Assembly (NCBI GenBank): GCA_023159155.1
Contig: JAJNNX010000003.1
Location: 1,426,001-1,490,000, forward strand
From: Ustulina deusta
Taxonomy: Eukaryota; Ascomycota; Sordariomycetes; Xylariales; Xylariaceae
DNA: 64,000 nt
Direction: 5' to 3'
Part shown: one piece after another, positions 22,811-35,500 of the stretch
How positions within the stretch are numbered: position 1 is the first letter of the stretch
Layout: each line of letters opens with the position of its first letter
Program-made: the position numbers and the translations under genes
The notes under the pieces: generated by a model
Told to the model about the DNA's origin: nothing
The model's input: the letters and a program-made list of their open reading frames with translations, nothing else
Database searches by the model: none

Positions 22811-25743
22811 TCAGCGTAACCATGGCACAGCAGCAAACACACTCGCGCCTCTAATATTGTCTCTCCACCGGAAACAAGAGGCTTGAGCGCTATTATTAGC
22901 AAGTCCACCTATCAACAGACGTAGGACACATACAATCGATATGCAAGTTCATGAAACTGCTACTTTCATCATCGATTCGGTATGAGCCAAGGCGTCGCCT
23001 TGTCCTGCAGGTGCCAATCAACGTCGTTCCCGAATAACCCTGCAACCGTCCATCAACACAACGGCTTGTGTACGGAAATCCGGTACTTAATTGGTACCTT
23101 CTCACCGGGGTGTTCGTCCAAACTTTTGACTATTGAAACATGGTTAGATGCAATGCAACCTTATGAATCTGGTACAGTAATTCTTGGGACCTACACAACA
23201 CTGCTGGTATCAATACCCCTGGATCTCTCCGCATTTGACGTAGCTGTTTCTATCTGCCCCTACTATTTTAGTACACTGCAACCTATTTCCATGCCTCTTC
23301 GCGATATGCAATGTTCGTATTGCGCCCGCCTATCATTCCTCCTCCACTCTTCTACTAGTAGTACCTATACATCAATGGGGATTTGATAAACATTGATTGT
23401 GGGTATTCCTGTTACCAGGCTAGACGATCCCGACTGCATCCCTCCCCTTTTCAATTAGATCCCTGTCTCTCCGGAGGAGATGGGATGAATTCTGTCTCTA
23501 GTCCATCATCTATCCACATATTCCCTGCGTGCCACATGGAGGCACATCACTTCCTCGTCTCAATGTATCCCCCCCTCAGTTGTCATCTAATGTCGGTGAA
23601 GATGTGCTGTGGTAAGCAGAAATAATCCGAAAATGTCCGGCAAAACTTGGGTCAAGACATTGTGATACCTTTATGACATGCAGTAAGACCACGAACGCCA
23701 TGTACCTTTTCCCCTCACGTTCATGCATGTCTTTCTCGCAGGGAGCAGAATTGGGAACAATTTCGGCTCTGGTATCGCCGCTTTTGTCTAATCCCTAGCC
23801 CTCCGATTCCCGGTTGGGCTCTTGCCATCTGCAGGTCGCTACAAAAGTCCAGGACGTCACTTCAATGGTGAGTGAAGAGCCAGTGGACTTGCATCGTGGA
23901 GGGCATGCTCGCCACAATTCATCCACTCTCCACTTCTTGCAGTGTAAGGATACACTCGACAAGATATTTACACACCCTGTCGCCTACTGCATACCACACG
24001 GAGACACACTTGACCCGTCGCAGAGGTTGATGTGGGTATAGGTATTTACCCGCATTTAAACGGTAGTGGAACAGAATCGCTGGGCTGGGGAATGGACTGA
24101 GCTTGCGATCCCCATCATATCGCGAATATATGAAGAAGGGGCTCGAAGGGTTTCACTATACCCATCCTGGTGGTATGCTCCCGTGACGCGATGGCGATGT
24201 GATGGGAGTGGATCATGCCGAGTGATAGGCCGACTAGACTACTGCTGCAGGAGTGTCCATGTTTGCTTGATGGATCCGACTCGAGGAGACGATGGTCTCG
24301 CATACTAACTAACAGGTTCAAGCAGGTAGAAGGACGTACATGGGGATTGAGACGCAGAGGTATCACGACCTCCTCACCTTCGCCAAGGCGGGCTTTGTTG
24401 TTCGTACCGTCCGTCCACCTTCTGCGCCCATGTCATGTCCGTGACCTCGAACCGCTCTCTGCATGCTGCGCTCCAGTTAGTATAGGAAGGAAGAATCTGG
24501 GGGTCGAAGATGGTCTCTGCCGCTATCATGCAAGCACTTCCGCACAGACCATACGCACTCCAGATGCCATTATTCCGTACTACCGTCATGTCAGCACTTT
24601 AGCTACGAATGGACGACGAGGACCTAATTCGTTACGCAAAACTGACGAATGAGGGCGGGGTAACTCTAGCCGTGTAATACCAGGCCGCGCGCCGCGCCGC
24701 TTCCCCTTGTCGTTCGATCCCCGTGATGACCTTTCCCCGTCTGTGCTTTGCGTGCCGTCCCTGGGCATTGTCGTTTGTGGTAGTCTGGGGAATTTTCCGC
24801 GTTGCTATTTCTCCGGCTGGAGACGGGACGGGATGGGGCGGATCGGACAAGGTTTGGATGGGACTGGTTTCTACATTTGCTATAAGGGTGACATCCTATT
24901 ATGCGTTTCCCCGCTGTGGGTAGGTAGGTGAAATATATTCCCAAAGTTTTCATACAGATGGGTCCTTATGTTACCTACCTACCCTCATGCACGCGGAAAT
25001 GTCTGAGGACCAGTCGAATGATTGGAGGTCTGGATTGGGTCACTTCCTAGAACCAACTAGCTTTATGGTGCGGCACGCAAGACTTGTGACACGGATGCAT
25101 CCGTCACAGGTGTGCATGGCTGCGTATCCAGTATCCAGTCCGACTTTACAGAGGAATGGTGATATGTGGATAGAAGATAGTTTGATGGTAGATGGGCGGG
25201 ACTCCATTGTTGCACGGGACAGGAAACGTGCCGCAGCTTTGACCGAAAGTCTTGGCAAATTGGGGAGAAAGAAAGGGTTGCGATCATACCTACCTACCTG
25301 GTTACTGCTTACTGGCTCCAGTCACCGGATCTTTATGGTGGCACCGTGAGTTGAAGATACCGAAGGTTGGTGAGGTGCTTGGTGTATCTACATACTTAGG
25401 ATTTGACTAACTAGACACTGTGTCACTTTCGGCCCCTAGACTGATGGTTACGGCGAGGGCGAGCCAACTCCAATGTGTTGCTTGTGTCGACGACTTTTCT
25501 CCTGCGAAGTGTAGATTTCTCAATAGCGTTTTGAATACGTCATCGTCGATAAATGATGACTCGATAATGGTGTTAGATAGATGGAGATAAGTATGGACCA
25601 GCCCGTCTGAAACGCGGCTTGAGACGGGACGGGTTGCTGGATGAGGGATAGGGGAAAAAAAAAAGTTCGAAACGAAACAGCAATGGAACAGAGCGAAGAC
25701 ACGTGTTTTGCCTCGAGACCGGTACGTTCTCCAGTCGTTCAAT

Positions 25744-25792
25744 CCCCCCCCTCCTCCTCCTCCTCCTCCTCCTCCTCCTCCTCCTCCCCCCC
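25744..25792. repeat. (CCT)n microsatellite flanked by C runs
   Basis: About 12 CCT units are bounded on both sides by C runs, forming a homopyrimidine tract of nearly 50 bases. A G run and GGA-rich purine stretches follow at 25814-25822 and 25861-25886. Such polypurine/polypyrimidine DNA can form triplex structures; that property is known in general and was not tested here. Confidence 0.85.
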
Positions 25793-26361
25793 TATGAACC
25801 TTTAACCAAGACGGGGGGGGGGAATTAAAAAATAGTTCAGACGAAGGAATTTGGGGCAGGGGACGGGAGGAGGAGGGAGGGGGCGGCAAAGACAACCGGA
25901 TATACATTCACGTGGTGGTGGGATACGCACTTTTTACAGTTAGCGTCAGATCAGGCCAGACAGATGCTGAGATTAGATACGTCGTAGACCGCGTTCCTAC
26001 GAAGGAGGAGCTTCCTCTCGAACAGTACATGAAGCTCGGAAACCCTGGAGGCGAGCAGTAGCAGGGAGTGTGCTTGCTCGCTTGCTTGCTGCGTGCACTC
26101 GAGGTCAGCGTCAGCGCGGGGGATCGAGGCTTCCCGCGTCAGAAGCGGCAAGGGAGGCATGGATTGGATGGGTGGATGGACGGATATCTTCAAAGAGTGT
26201 TACAGTAGAGCTGCGTAGATTATTATATGGCTAGATAGGGTGGGCGTAGAGCTTCTTGGGATTTCCCGATGCGGGGGGAATTTTTCCCAGACAATGATGC
26301 TTCGAAATGCGCGGAATGCAGACAAATACATACATGCCTAACTGAGATCCGGGAAGGATCT

Positions 26362-26400
26362 GACAGACAGACAGACACACAGACACACAGACACACAGAC
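26362..26400. repeat. (ACAG/ACAC)n microsatellite
   Basis: A run of GACAGACA units changing to ACACAGAC units over about 39 bases, in gene-free DNA. Confidence 0.85.
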
Positions 26401-26553
26401 CCTGGCACTTGACCGTCTGTCGTTTGAATCAGCTCAGGTACCTATTTTTTTTCGTCCAACGTCGCCTATTCTTCCCCCCTCCCAGCACGCGCCGTGCGAA
26501 CAAGCTTTTTTTCGGCAAGTGAGAACTCCTCTGTCGGGAATACGAGGACGGCG

Positions 26554-26579
26554 GACGAACGAACGAACGAACGAACGAA
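26554..26579. repeat. (ACGA)n microsatellite
   Basis: About six tandem ACGA units in gene-free DNA. It creates repetitive RTNE-type or SFVR-type peptides in overlapping frames, which explains the short spurious frames there. Confidence 0.85.
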
Positions 26580-27923
26580 ACGGAGACAAGGTGAGACGAG
26601 AACGACGAGCTGAATTGGGGCGGGGGAACAAGGGAAGCTACATAAGTCGTGAAGGAAAAAAAAATTTAATTAAAGTGTCAGGTTTGATTGTATCAGTTGG
26701 TGCAAAATACGCGCCACTCGAAATACGAGAGAGAGAGATGTTTGGTCTGGATTGCTTGAGATGAGAAGGAGTCGCTATCGATTGTCGCTTTTCGCTGGTG
26801 AGGAGATTGGGTTGGCGGACGCACGTAGACGTAGGTGGCGGCGGCTTGGGGGGGCGGCTTGCGAGCTAGAGGCTAAGGTAATGAATATAGATAGATACTG
26901 ACTTACTAAGTAGGTACTTACTGGAGTTAGGATGGATGGATCGACGGGGTTGCGTTCGTAATCCTTCGGAAACACATTCGTGCTCCCTCGTGACTCGTTT
27001 GATACGATTATAGAAACAAGAGCTGAAAACTCACAGTGTAACGCAACATAGCGCACACACGCAAATCGGCGACCGTTGGCGTTCTACACTGCGTGCCTTG
27101 CTTACCTATGAGTTTGAGCCGAGGCTGTTCAATCTGTGGTTTGGGTCTGATACGAGAAGATCACAGCTAAGGTAGCATTTATGGCGCGTAGATCGGTGAG
27201 GGTTCGAGTAAGTAGGTACTTAGGTAGTATATTCATTTGGTACCGAGATTGTTCACCTCTCACCTAGGAAGCTATGGCCTCCAATGTCTAGATAGTGCGA
27301 CGGGTTCTCTAACCCCCTCCCTTTTCCCGTGTGCGACGTCGCACGCCCCCAATTTTTTAACGTCATCCCTTCAAACGAGCGAGAGATTGCTGGCTAGGCC
27401 CTCATAGATACAAAGTGTGAGGGGGGCAAAAAAATGATGCCTAAATACAAGTGAAATGAATACTGGCCCTTTGAATTATTATGATTCAGGTTTGGCCGTT
27501 ACAAACATGTTGACGTGATACGGTACCTAGCGCACTGGGTATATTGGCTGCCGTTCAGTCGTTGGAATAGGTATGTCGCCCTTGGAAGAAAACACAGGAG
27601 CATAGATGGAGAAAGCCATGAACGCCGGAAGATGATACAGGATAGGATTGTTGAGGAAATCGAAATAAAGCGGACAAAATAAAAGAATCGAGTAAGAAGA
27701 CCATAGGGGGAACGTCTTAACGAAGGTATTGCTATGAAGAAAAAAAGAATGAGAGGTTAAAAATGATGTTGTATGAATGCTTCCCATGCAAGTGTAAGAA
27801 TGATTGTATGCTGGTCGGCCGTGAATCATCAATAGGACGAGTGATCGCAAGAATGTAATGAGTAAGACGTATATCATAAAGAATGGTTGCAGCACCATTA
27901 CTCGCAGCCGTTTTAGGACTGGC

Positions 27924-30233
27924 TTATGCGTGGACGGTGGTTTGGTGAGGTTGGAAGACAGCGGCCGTGAGGAATACATCGCCGCCCCGAGTCGGCGAGT
28001 TCTTCATTGGTGGCGAGGGCGCGGGAGGTGACAGTGGTAGTGGGGGTCTGCTCGAAGCTGCCGCCGAGCCGTTGCGACCCAAGACATCATGGCTGTGGGC
28101 GTGATGCAACGCTCTCTTATGGCGGTGAGTCGATCGCTGCGACAGGGGCTCGGGGCTGTTAGCACAGCCGTTGAGTTTGGTGAATTCGTTTTCTACGTCT
28201 TCGAGAAGGGCGTAGACATCGCTATCGGCGTAGATGCGGATGCTCTCCATCCGCTCAATCGCCGTCTGGGTACTAGTACTCAAACGACTTCGGTGCGACT
28301 TGCCGTCGTCGATCTCCTCTTCAATGATAGCTGATGGCACCCGCGCAACAACCCGCTGAGGGGAAGACGAAGGCGACGGCGAAGAACAATCTAGGAACGT
28401 CGCACCTTTGGTGGGGCTGCGAGGTGGTGTCGCGACGTCGGTGGCACTGGGTTGCGTTCGCATACCCATGGCCTGTTGGAGTGTTTCACAGCTACCGCCA
28501 AGACTGATGGTGACAGACATTGCAGCGGCGGCAACGTGCTCCAGCAGCTTTTGCCTGACGCGCGTGCGTCGGTTTTCGGCGTGCTCGAGCTTGGTGACCC
28601 AGTCGTCAATGGAGGCATCGAGTTCTGCTAGCGTCTCTTCCTGCTTCAACATAGACTCGTAGCTAAACTTGGCCATGCGGGGCGATCGGAGGTACTGGCA
28701 GACGCGTGATTGAAGATTGCGGCGCCCAGCACGAAGAGACGTGTATGTGTGGCGAAGATACTCGGTTCTTTCGTCGAGCTGGCGAAGCTCCTGTTGGGCG
28801 TTAGTCTACCAACTTCGTTGCGTTGCACAAGAAACAAGTTGACTTACCTTGGAAAGGTTGTCCACGTCCTCCTTTCTCAATACCTCAAACCTCGCCGCCT
28901 GGCCAAGAGCCTGCTTTTGTAGATGGGCAGTTTCTGTCTGACCTAACCTCATCACAGCGTCCCTGGGCCTGTATCCTTGGGGCAGTGCCTCGAAAGCTCT
29001 CCTTTCGGCGCTCAGGCTCCTTTTCGACTCGGTCCGTCTGTGCTTAGTGCCAATAAGGGTGCCATCGGTCCGCTTTCTGGGGCGACCACGCTCCATGATG
29101 CTTCCGGAGTCGGATTGTCCTCTCTTGTGAGCCATTGTCGAAGGACCGCGGACATCAGGGTCGGACTTAGGAACCGAAGGGATATCTGTAGAACCTTGAG
29201 GCACCGCAGTTGTTACGGTTGAATGTGGTTTCTCCCAGGGGGATGGAGAACGACGTGAATCTGGGGGAGCTGAGATCGGAGTTGGAATGGTCGAGTTAGT
29301 ATAAGTCGTAGCAGACCTTGGTGTCGGCGTTGAACCTGTAGAAGAAAGGGGCGTGAAGGGTGTGAAAGGAGCCCGTGTCCTTGGCGACTCGTCCGGGCGG
29401 GGTGGCCGTACGGGTTGGTCCTGTTGATTACTCCCTGATCTGAGCCGGCTCAGAGAGAGTTTTCGAGCAAGCGCGGGAAACGTTCCAGCGTGGTTAGGAA
29501 TTGTGAGCGGTGCCAGGTCCTTTGGCGAAAGAGGTTGCCTGACAGGCAATTTTGCAGGGCTTGCTGTAATCGATCTGCCATTGTTCACTCTCGTCTCCGA
29601 GGTCTCATGCGGATCCCTCGACTCTGCACGCAAGTTAAGTCGTAGGGTGTTGACAGGAGTACTGATTGAACGTTCATGGAGGGCTGGTCGTCCTGGAATT
29701 GTAGCTAGATATCGTCAACGCCGGCTATAGTCAAGGCTGCGAATTCAACTTACGGGAGTCCATTGTGACCTCCTGTACCGTCGTCATAGGCCCAAGTTCG
29801 GGGACGCTGACTTTCCTCCTCCGGGTCAGGTTGTGCTCCTTGATCCTCAACAGAAGTCCATTTGATAGTCCTGGTTTATCTGACTTGTCCGGGCCCTGGC
29901 CCATTGCAATAACGTGTGCTTGATCCAGATCAAGAGGCCTTGCTGCCGTAACCGGCGGCAGCGGCCTTTCCTTAGGAAAGAGCTGATACTTGCGCCCTTC
30001 TTGGGGATGCATCCTCCAGGCAAACGGCTTCTTCTCATCCGCAGAGTGGATGGAAACTAACTGCATTGAACAATTCATGAGTTATGGTGGCCCTCGAGAC
30101 TCGCAGAGCACGGCGAAGTATGTGAGCTTACCGAGTCCGTGGAAGCTTTGGCGGAAAAGGTATTTGCTATATAGCTCCGGAGGCTATTGGTCTCGCCATC
30201 GCTGTCTATCATGCAAGCTGCTATATGGGCCAT
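27924..30233 (-). CDS. coiled-coil protein resembling Uds1 (up-regulated during septation)
   Basis: A four-exon gene: 30233-30132, 30060-29754, 29623-28848 and 28790-27924, encoding about 683 residues. Donors GTAAGC, GTAAGT and GTAAGT, the AG acceptors and a GACTAACG branch site before the last exon all fit, and phases match. Residues 1-370 are low-complexity, basic and Ser/Pro-rich (disordered), with many SP/TP sites. Around 370-500 lies a conserved helical block: RFEVLRKEDVDNLSKELRQL, then SLRAGRRNLQSRVCQYLRS, then KFSYESMLKQEETLAELDAS and an ENRRTRVRQKLLEHVAAA end. This resembles the Uds1-type domain of fungal septation-induced proteins; the family name is from memory and moderately certain. 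The tail is again Ser/Pro-rich. The start ATG of exon 1 is inferred, and an upstream exon cannot be excluded. A cytoskeletal or septation role would be inference. Confidence 0.8.
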
Positions 30234-33200
30234 CTCCACCCGATGTACAGGCAGATCGTAGGCCGAAAGAGGTGAAGCGGGTCAGCGCCGAAGAAACCTG
30301 GAAAAAACGGTTCGTAACAGGAAATGATAGGTTGGCAAATATGATGATTAAGTCGATGATATATAGGTATGCTAATCAGAGAATGGGCGTGCGTCGAACA
30401 TAGCCGGAGATGAGCTCGCGCAAGGGTTCGAGCTTTGAGACGAGGGAATGCAAACACTTTGGGGTATAAAGATGGACATATAGCAGCAGCACACACAGAA
30501 CGAATGACGGTTGGAGGTTGCAGAAGATGCCTGCGCTTAATGCAGGTGATATACGCCGTGCATATGTAGAGTATGTCATCGGCAAGGTGTGAAGAGACCT
30601 GTGCTCTTTTCTTTTTGGGCGAAACGAGACGAATGAGCGAGTGTGTTCGAGGGAAGCGTATCGAGTGCCTACGCTGCCATGGCGGGATTAGTGTACACTA
30701 GGCACTCTGGATCTTGTATCCCCAGCAGCCTAGCCCTAGATGCACTAGGCAAGTCGCGACCATCCATCAACCCCTTGCCGTCTACGCTATTCTAAGCCCC
30801 CATGTCACTCGAACTCGTGGTGGTGCTTGCTAGTGCAGGTAGCTTGCTGGAGGACATGCCGTGCAGCACTCAACCTTAGTGTAAGGTAAGGTAGTGTAGC
30901 GGTCCCTTCGTGCGGCGTACACTACGTACCTACTTCTCTGCTGCACTCCCTCCAGGACACTAGCCATGCTACACTACCCCAGGAATAGATGACATCGGGG
31001 CTGCTTACCACGACAGTTTAGATCCAACGGGCTGCTGGAAGGGGTTCCAGATCCCAGATTCCTGCAAGGATAAGGGTTGCTGAAACGACTTACCGTTGTG
31101 ACCAGGGACACTAGCCAGGGGTAGTGGAGTGCAAGTTGCTTTGACCCCCGACTGCCAAGACCGTCTCCGACGAGTCCCCTGCCACTCAGCATCTTGCACT
31201 TGAGCAAGTACACCCCAGTACCTCTGTACCTCGAGCTCCCCCAATGTTGCAGCACCATTTTCTCATGGAGCGGGCGGTAGTGGGACCAACGAGAGACCAT
31301 CCCCTACACTACTACCTAAGGTAGGTATACCTCAGCACCTTTTACTACATGCGATATAGGTAACCTTTATCATTTCTGCCACCGTCATTTCATTTCAAAA
31401 CCTACGAATGTGTTCAAACCGCACGTATGTATAGAGTAGGACAACATGATTTTATACAAGTTGTGTAGTTCAATCTTCGGCGTATAATTTCGCTTGGGGG
31501 TGAGTTAGAAGTAATGGGTCGTCTCTCAATGCCCCTCGTTGGTCCCACTTCTGGGGTGGGAAAAAAGGGAAACGAGGGTTTTTACACACTATAGACTGGG
31601 AATGTTTCCCACGAGGATCTTTCGTAGTTCGAGTTTTTTTCCTTCTCCTTTCTTTGGTCTTTCTTTATTTGGATAATCGCTGACTGGACCGTTTCTAGCT
31701 AAGATTTGAAACAGTTGCCCAACCGTATTTTTCAAGGTTGCATGAGTTGATAGGAAGTGGCGCAATGGTATAGCGAACCGATGAGCTTGGAACTTTGGTA
31801 GTGATGTGAACCTCTTTCACCTATTGACTTGCCATTTCTGTGTCGAGAAGAAGAAACGATGACAGCGTGTCCCGTAGCAGCCATAATATCCATACTAGAT
31901 AGATTCGCAGTAATTACTGGTCAGGTATAGCTAAGTCCGCAATCATGATCTGCCATCACCGTAGTATCAGTCTGCAGGAGAATACGATGAGAACGGCAGC
32001 ACTCATGAGAAGCGATAATAATAACAGTCTACATCTATGACAGCATATGCAAGCTCTAGATATTTGATATAACTAAGTAGTATCATGCGATGGATTAGAA
32101 ACAAAGCGAGTCGAGAAACAATTACTAATAATTCGGGGACCAAAGCTGATGGAACCGCTTCCTGATATGATGGTATACCTGGGCGGGTGGAGGAGAACGA
32201 AGTGTTCCATGAAACTAGAGTCAAACGGGAGTGTTTTAGACATACTACTGACCTACCTGCTGCCCTCTAATCCTTATCAGTAAATGGTCTTCTCGCTCAG
32301 ATCCCCATCATAAACACGACCTACCTATATGTATGTATGCAGCTCATCTCATCCCATCATGATTCGCCCAACTGCCGTTGCAGATGCAGGAAATGTTCAT
32401 CCTTCACAGCAGCATTCCCTGTGCAGTCGGCGTCAGTGTGGCTTGCATGAAACTTCCCAAGTTCCCGTAAATGTTTATGATCGCCATACTAGGAATACTC
32501 TGCATCAGCCACAATGCCATACGGTCGAAGAATAAGTTCCTCGGACTTCGAACCTGTGATCCACGAGCAGTTATTCTCGTCTACGGATTCTTCGAAAAGT
32601 GAAATTTGAGGGATCAGGGGGGTTAATGTACCCCGTTCCCTCGTAACAGAACATGCAAGTAGTTACACACTAGACTCATTGTCGTAGGTAGGAGGATTGG
32701 CCGCACATCCAGCGGAGAATTTTCCTCGTGGGTTGAGGTTTCAAGGAATTGATATCCGTAGCACAAGCGACCAGAGCTGATTGGCTCATGACAACTCCCG
32801 CATGAATCATTTCGGGTATCTACACTCACGGTACTGTTAAGGGCATAAATACTTTGGCCAGGAAAATGCTAGAACCGGAGGATCAGATCATGATCCCAAC
32901 CACAAGCCAAGCGAATACCGTTAAGGCTAGGCCAGTACGGGTTTAATGTCGTGGTATCCAGTGTGCGGCCAAGGGCCGATCTTGAAGGCATTTGCACTAA
33001 TAAATTAGATCTATTAGTTACGCGATTTTCATACCGGCAACCCGCAGGGGCGTGTTCCAATGACAAGACTGTACACTATTTGCAAATGGGGATAGTATAT
33101 TCACCGAGCCCGGCAGCTGGCGCGGCTATTGCCACGCGCGGCAAAATCGCTGCGACTTTGTGCTTTCGAATTGTGGACTTTGCAAGATGAATAGGCATAC

Positions 33201-34982
33201 CGGTATCGGCTTGAATACCGAAGAATATATGTGGCAAATTAATACTGCCTATAGCATTTACTCGCTATACACCATGCGCATACTAGGTCTAGTGTAGATC
33301 CTGTCTTAGTCACCAGACACGAAAACCGGGACTGGAAAGCGTCAGCTGGTGTAGGAATTACACGTGTATAAGTGAATACCTACTGGTCGTCTAGGCGAGG
33401 TTGAAAAGGGAGATTCGCCTACTGTTCTTTGCAGCAGACCGTACGCCACAGTATCACGACACGGTATATGGTAGGTAGGGGTAGTGAAGAGTACCTACAC
33501 TAGATGGTGGCTGGATGGCTTGCCTATTATCCCTTGCGTTTATGCCGTCATTCCTTCCCAAATGAGGTAAGTGCTGACCATAATCGAAAGCGAACGTCTT
33601 GGCGTTGCTTCAAATCGCATTCAGTTCTGTCCCTACTACCTACCCTATGTCGTGCAGTAGGCGACTGATGTGTAAGTGTTTTCTTTTGCCTTTTCGGAGG
33701 TTTGAGGGCAGCTTGTTCCTTAGTTAGTTATATCTATCTCGGTACGTGCTGCCTAGAATTAAGATACCCAAGAAATCATTGTATTTAACGATAGCTTCAT
33801 ATGATCATAGTGTCAGCGGGATGTTCTAGTTCCAAAAGTTCCACCGTAGAAGCTTCTGTTATAGACGGGGTTTACCCAGCCGGCTAGGCACCCCTGGGGG
33901 AAGCCCGGATCACCAGGAACAGTTCTTCAAATGAGCCTATCGGGGTCCAACCGTCACCTCTATTACGGAACTTTCCATCCCAGGAACCAGTCAGACTTGA
34001 GTCTTTTCGTCTTACTGTCAGGACGCAGAAGAGGTATAGACTAATTTGCCCGTGCCAGTTCATGGGAGCGACTTTGAATGCTTATCAATACTCTACCTAA
34101 CAACAACTTCCTCGCACCGATTCTAGCATTATTATGACAGTGCTCTACCGCAACCCGTGCGACAACGCCAGTATTTGTATACCACGTATGCGATGTTTTG
34201 ACTTCGCTGCGAATAAGTACCGGGTCAGTCCTTGGAGGTATGGATCGAGACATGAAACTACCTGCTAGACTTTGTTTCAGCCCCGGCCGAATCGCGCCGA
34301 CCGGAGGGGTGAGTGAAGCGTCGAAACGGTCTCCTGCGGGGCTCCATGCGGTGTCCAAATTTATCTCCCGGCGACCTACAACTTGCTGGACTCTACATCA
34401 AGGAGATTGCTCTGGGTAACACAAGAATCGGTGGCGGCGTGTGAGTGGCCCTGGAAACATGAAGCTTACGGTGATGAGAATGGGGGGATCGAGTTGGAGG
34501 TTTTACCAATGTCGTGACGTCTCTGGACGTGGCACAACGACGACGTTTGCCAACCAGATAGCTAGTCGCAGAATGGTTCTTACTAGCCAGCGCACGCCGC
34601 ATCGTCTATCTTAAACGCTTGACTTGTTTTAGAGTGATTATCCAGCTTGCTTGCGCTCTACACTACTGTCGGTACTAGTGTACACCATGTTGTTCCTGAG
34701 CCCTGTGAACGGACATAAGACACAGAGCTGCCTCGGACATATGTCGTGTAATACCATGTAAGCCGTAGCAGCCTTTGAAGCATCGAAGATATATTCTCAA
34801 GTGTCTCATGTAGCCGTGAATGTCACTAACTACCTGTCTATACGTCCAGGGGGATTTGAGCACGTAGATTTTTGGGAGTCTTTCATCTTCACTAACGCCT
34901 TGGAAAACGCCTAAGCTTTACTACCTTCCACAAATGCCTGTCTTGGGACTTGAGAGGCAAAGGTGGGGGTCGCCTTACAGAC

Positions 34983-35017
34983 TAGGCACCTAGCTACACT
35001 ATCTATCTAGGTGCCTA
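34983..35017. repeat. 11-bp perfect inverted repeat with CTACACTA-type loop
   Basis: The left arm TAGGCACCTAG (34983-34993) and right arm CTAGGTGCCTA (35007-35017) are exact reverse complements. They enclose a 13-base spacer that itself contains the CTACACTA motif. The element could form a stable cruciform or hairpin. No coding sequence is adjacent, and no target-site duplication was identified. Confidence 0.85.
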
Positions 35018-35486
35018 ACCTCGACTTTCTAGTATCGATCTTATCGATCAAGAAAGCCGTGTTTCTTGGCAACCTCCATCATTCACCAGGTAAAGGGGCG
35101 ATAGACGCACAGACAGCCAAACCTAGACTAGTGCATGTTACCTGGTGCATGTTACTTACCGCATGTCCCCCGCTCACCAACTTCACGAGGCAAAAGGACC
35201 TCCACTGGAGTCAAGGGAGCCTTGCTGAAATACATAGTCCACCTACATAGTGCTCCAAGGGGGGGCTTGATCCTGAATCAACTTGAGGCCGCTGTTACCT
35301 ACATGTACACTGTACTGCAGAGAGCGACCCCGGTATTGGTTCGGTTAGCATGACCCATGAGCCATGAGGACTGGGAATCCGTCCGTTACAAGCGCAAAAC
35401 CGCCAGGCATTGACAATCTCAAATAGGTACTACTTGACGCCAACCATGTCTTTGGCTACCTTCACTTGCACCAAATGCAACGCCCC

Positions 35487-35500
35487 CGAGCTTAAGCTCG
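35487..35500. repeat. perfect 14-bp palindrome CGAGCTTAAGCTCG
   Basis: It reads identically on both strands and is followed at once by a second AAGCTTCGAGCTC-like stretch that repeats part of it in reverse. It lies in gene-free DNA. Confidence 0.75.

Larger units (their letters stand above)
22811..27923. other. long gene-free region with microsatellites
   Basis: About 5 kb without a supportable gene. Frames of 120-166 codons (for example 22982-23386, 24215-24652, 25407-25907) overlap on opposite strands, and the last is produced by a CCT repeat. The right half holds a concentration of simple repeats: (CCT)n at 25744-25792, ACAG/ACAC at 26362-26400 and ACGA at 26554-26579. The 150-codon hydrophobic frame at 27527-27979 (-) overlaps the 3' end of the next gene in another frame and is judged spurious. 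Confidence 0.55.

Noticed and set aside
25407..25907. 166-codon frame with a poly-Gly run
   Set aside because: The run is the translated CCT microsatellite, and the rest has no protein character.
27527..27979. 150-codon hydrophobic frame on the minus strand
   Set aside because: It overlaps the 3' end of the Uds1-like gene in another frame, and its hydrophobicity comes from AT-rich flanking DNA.
31757..31825. tRNA-like start GGCGCAATGGTAT
   Set aside because: No matching T-arm (GTTCGAAT) and no acceptor-stem complement downstream.
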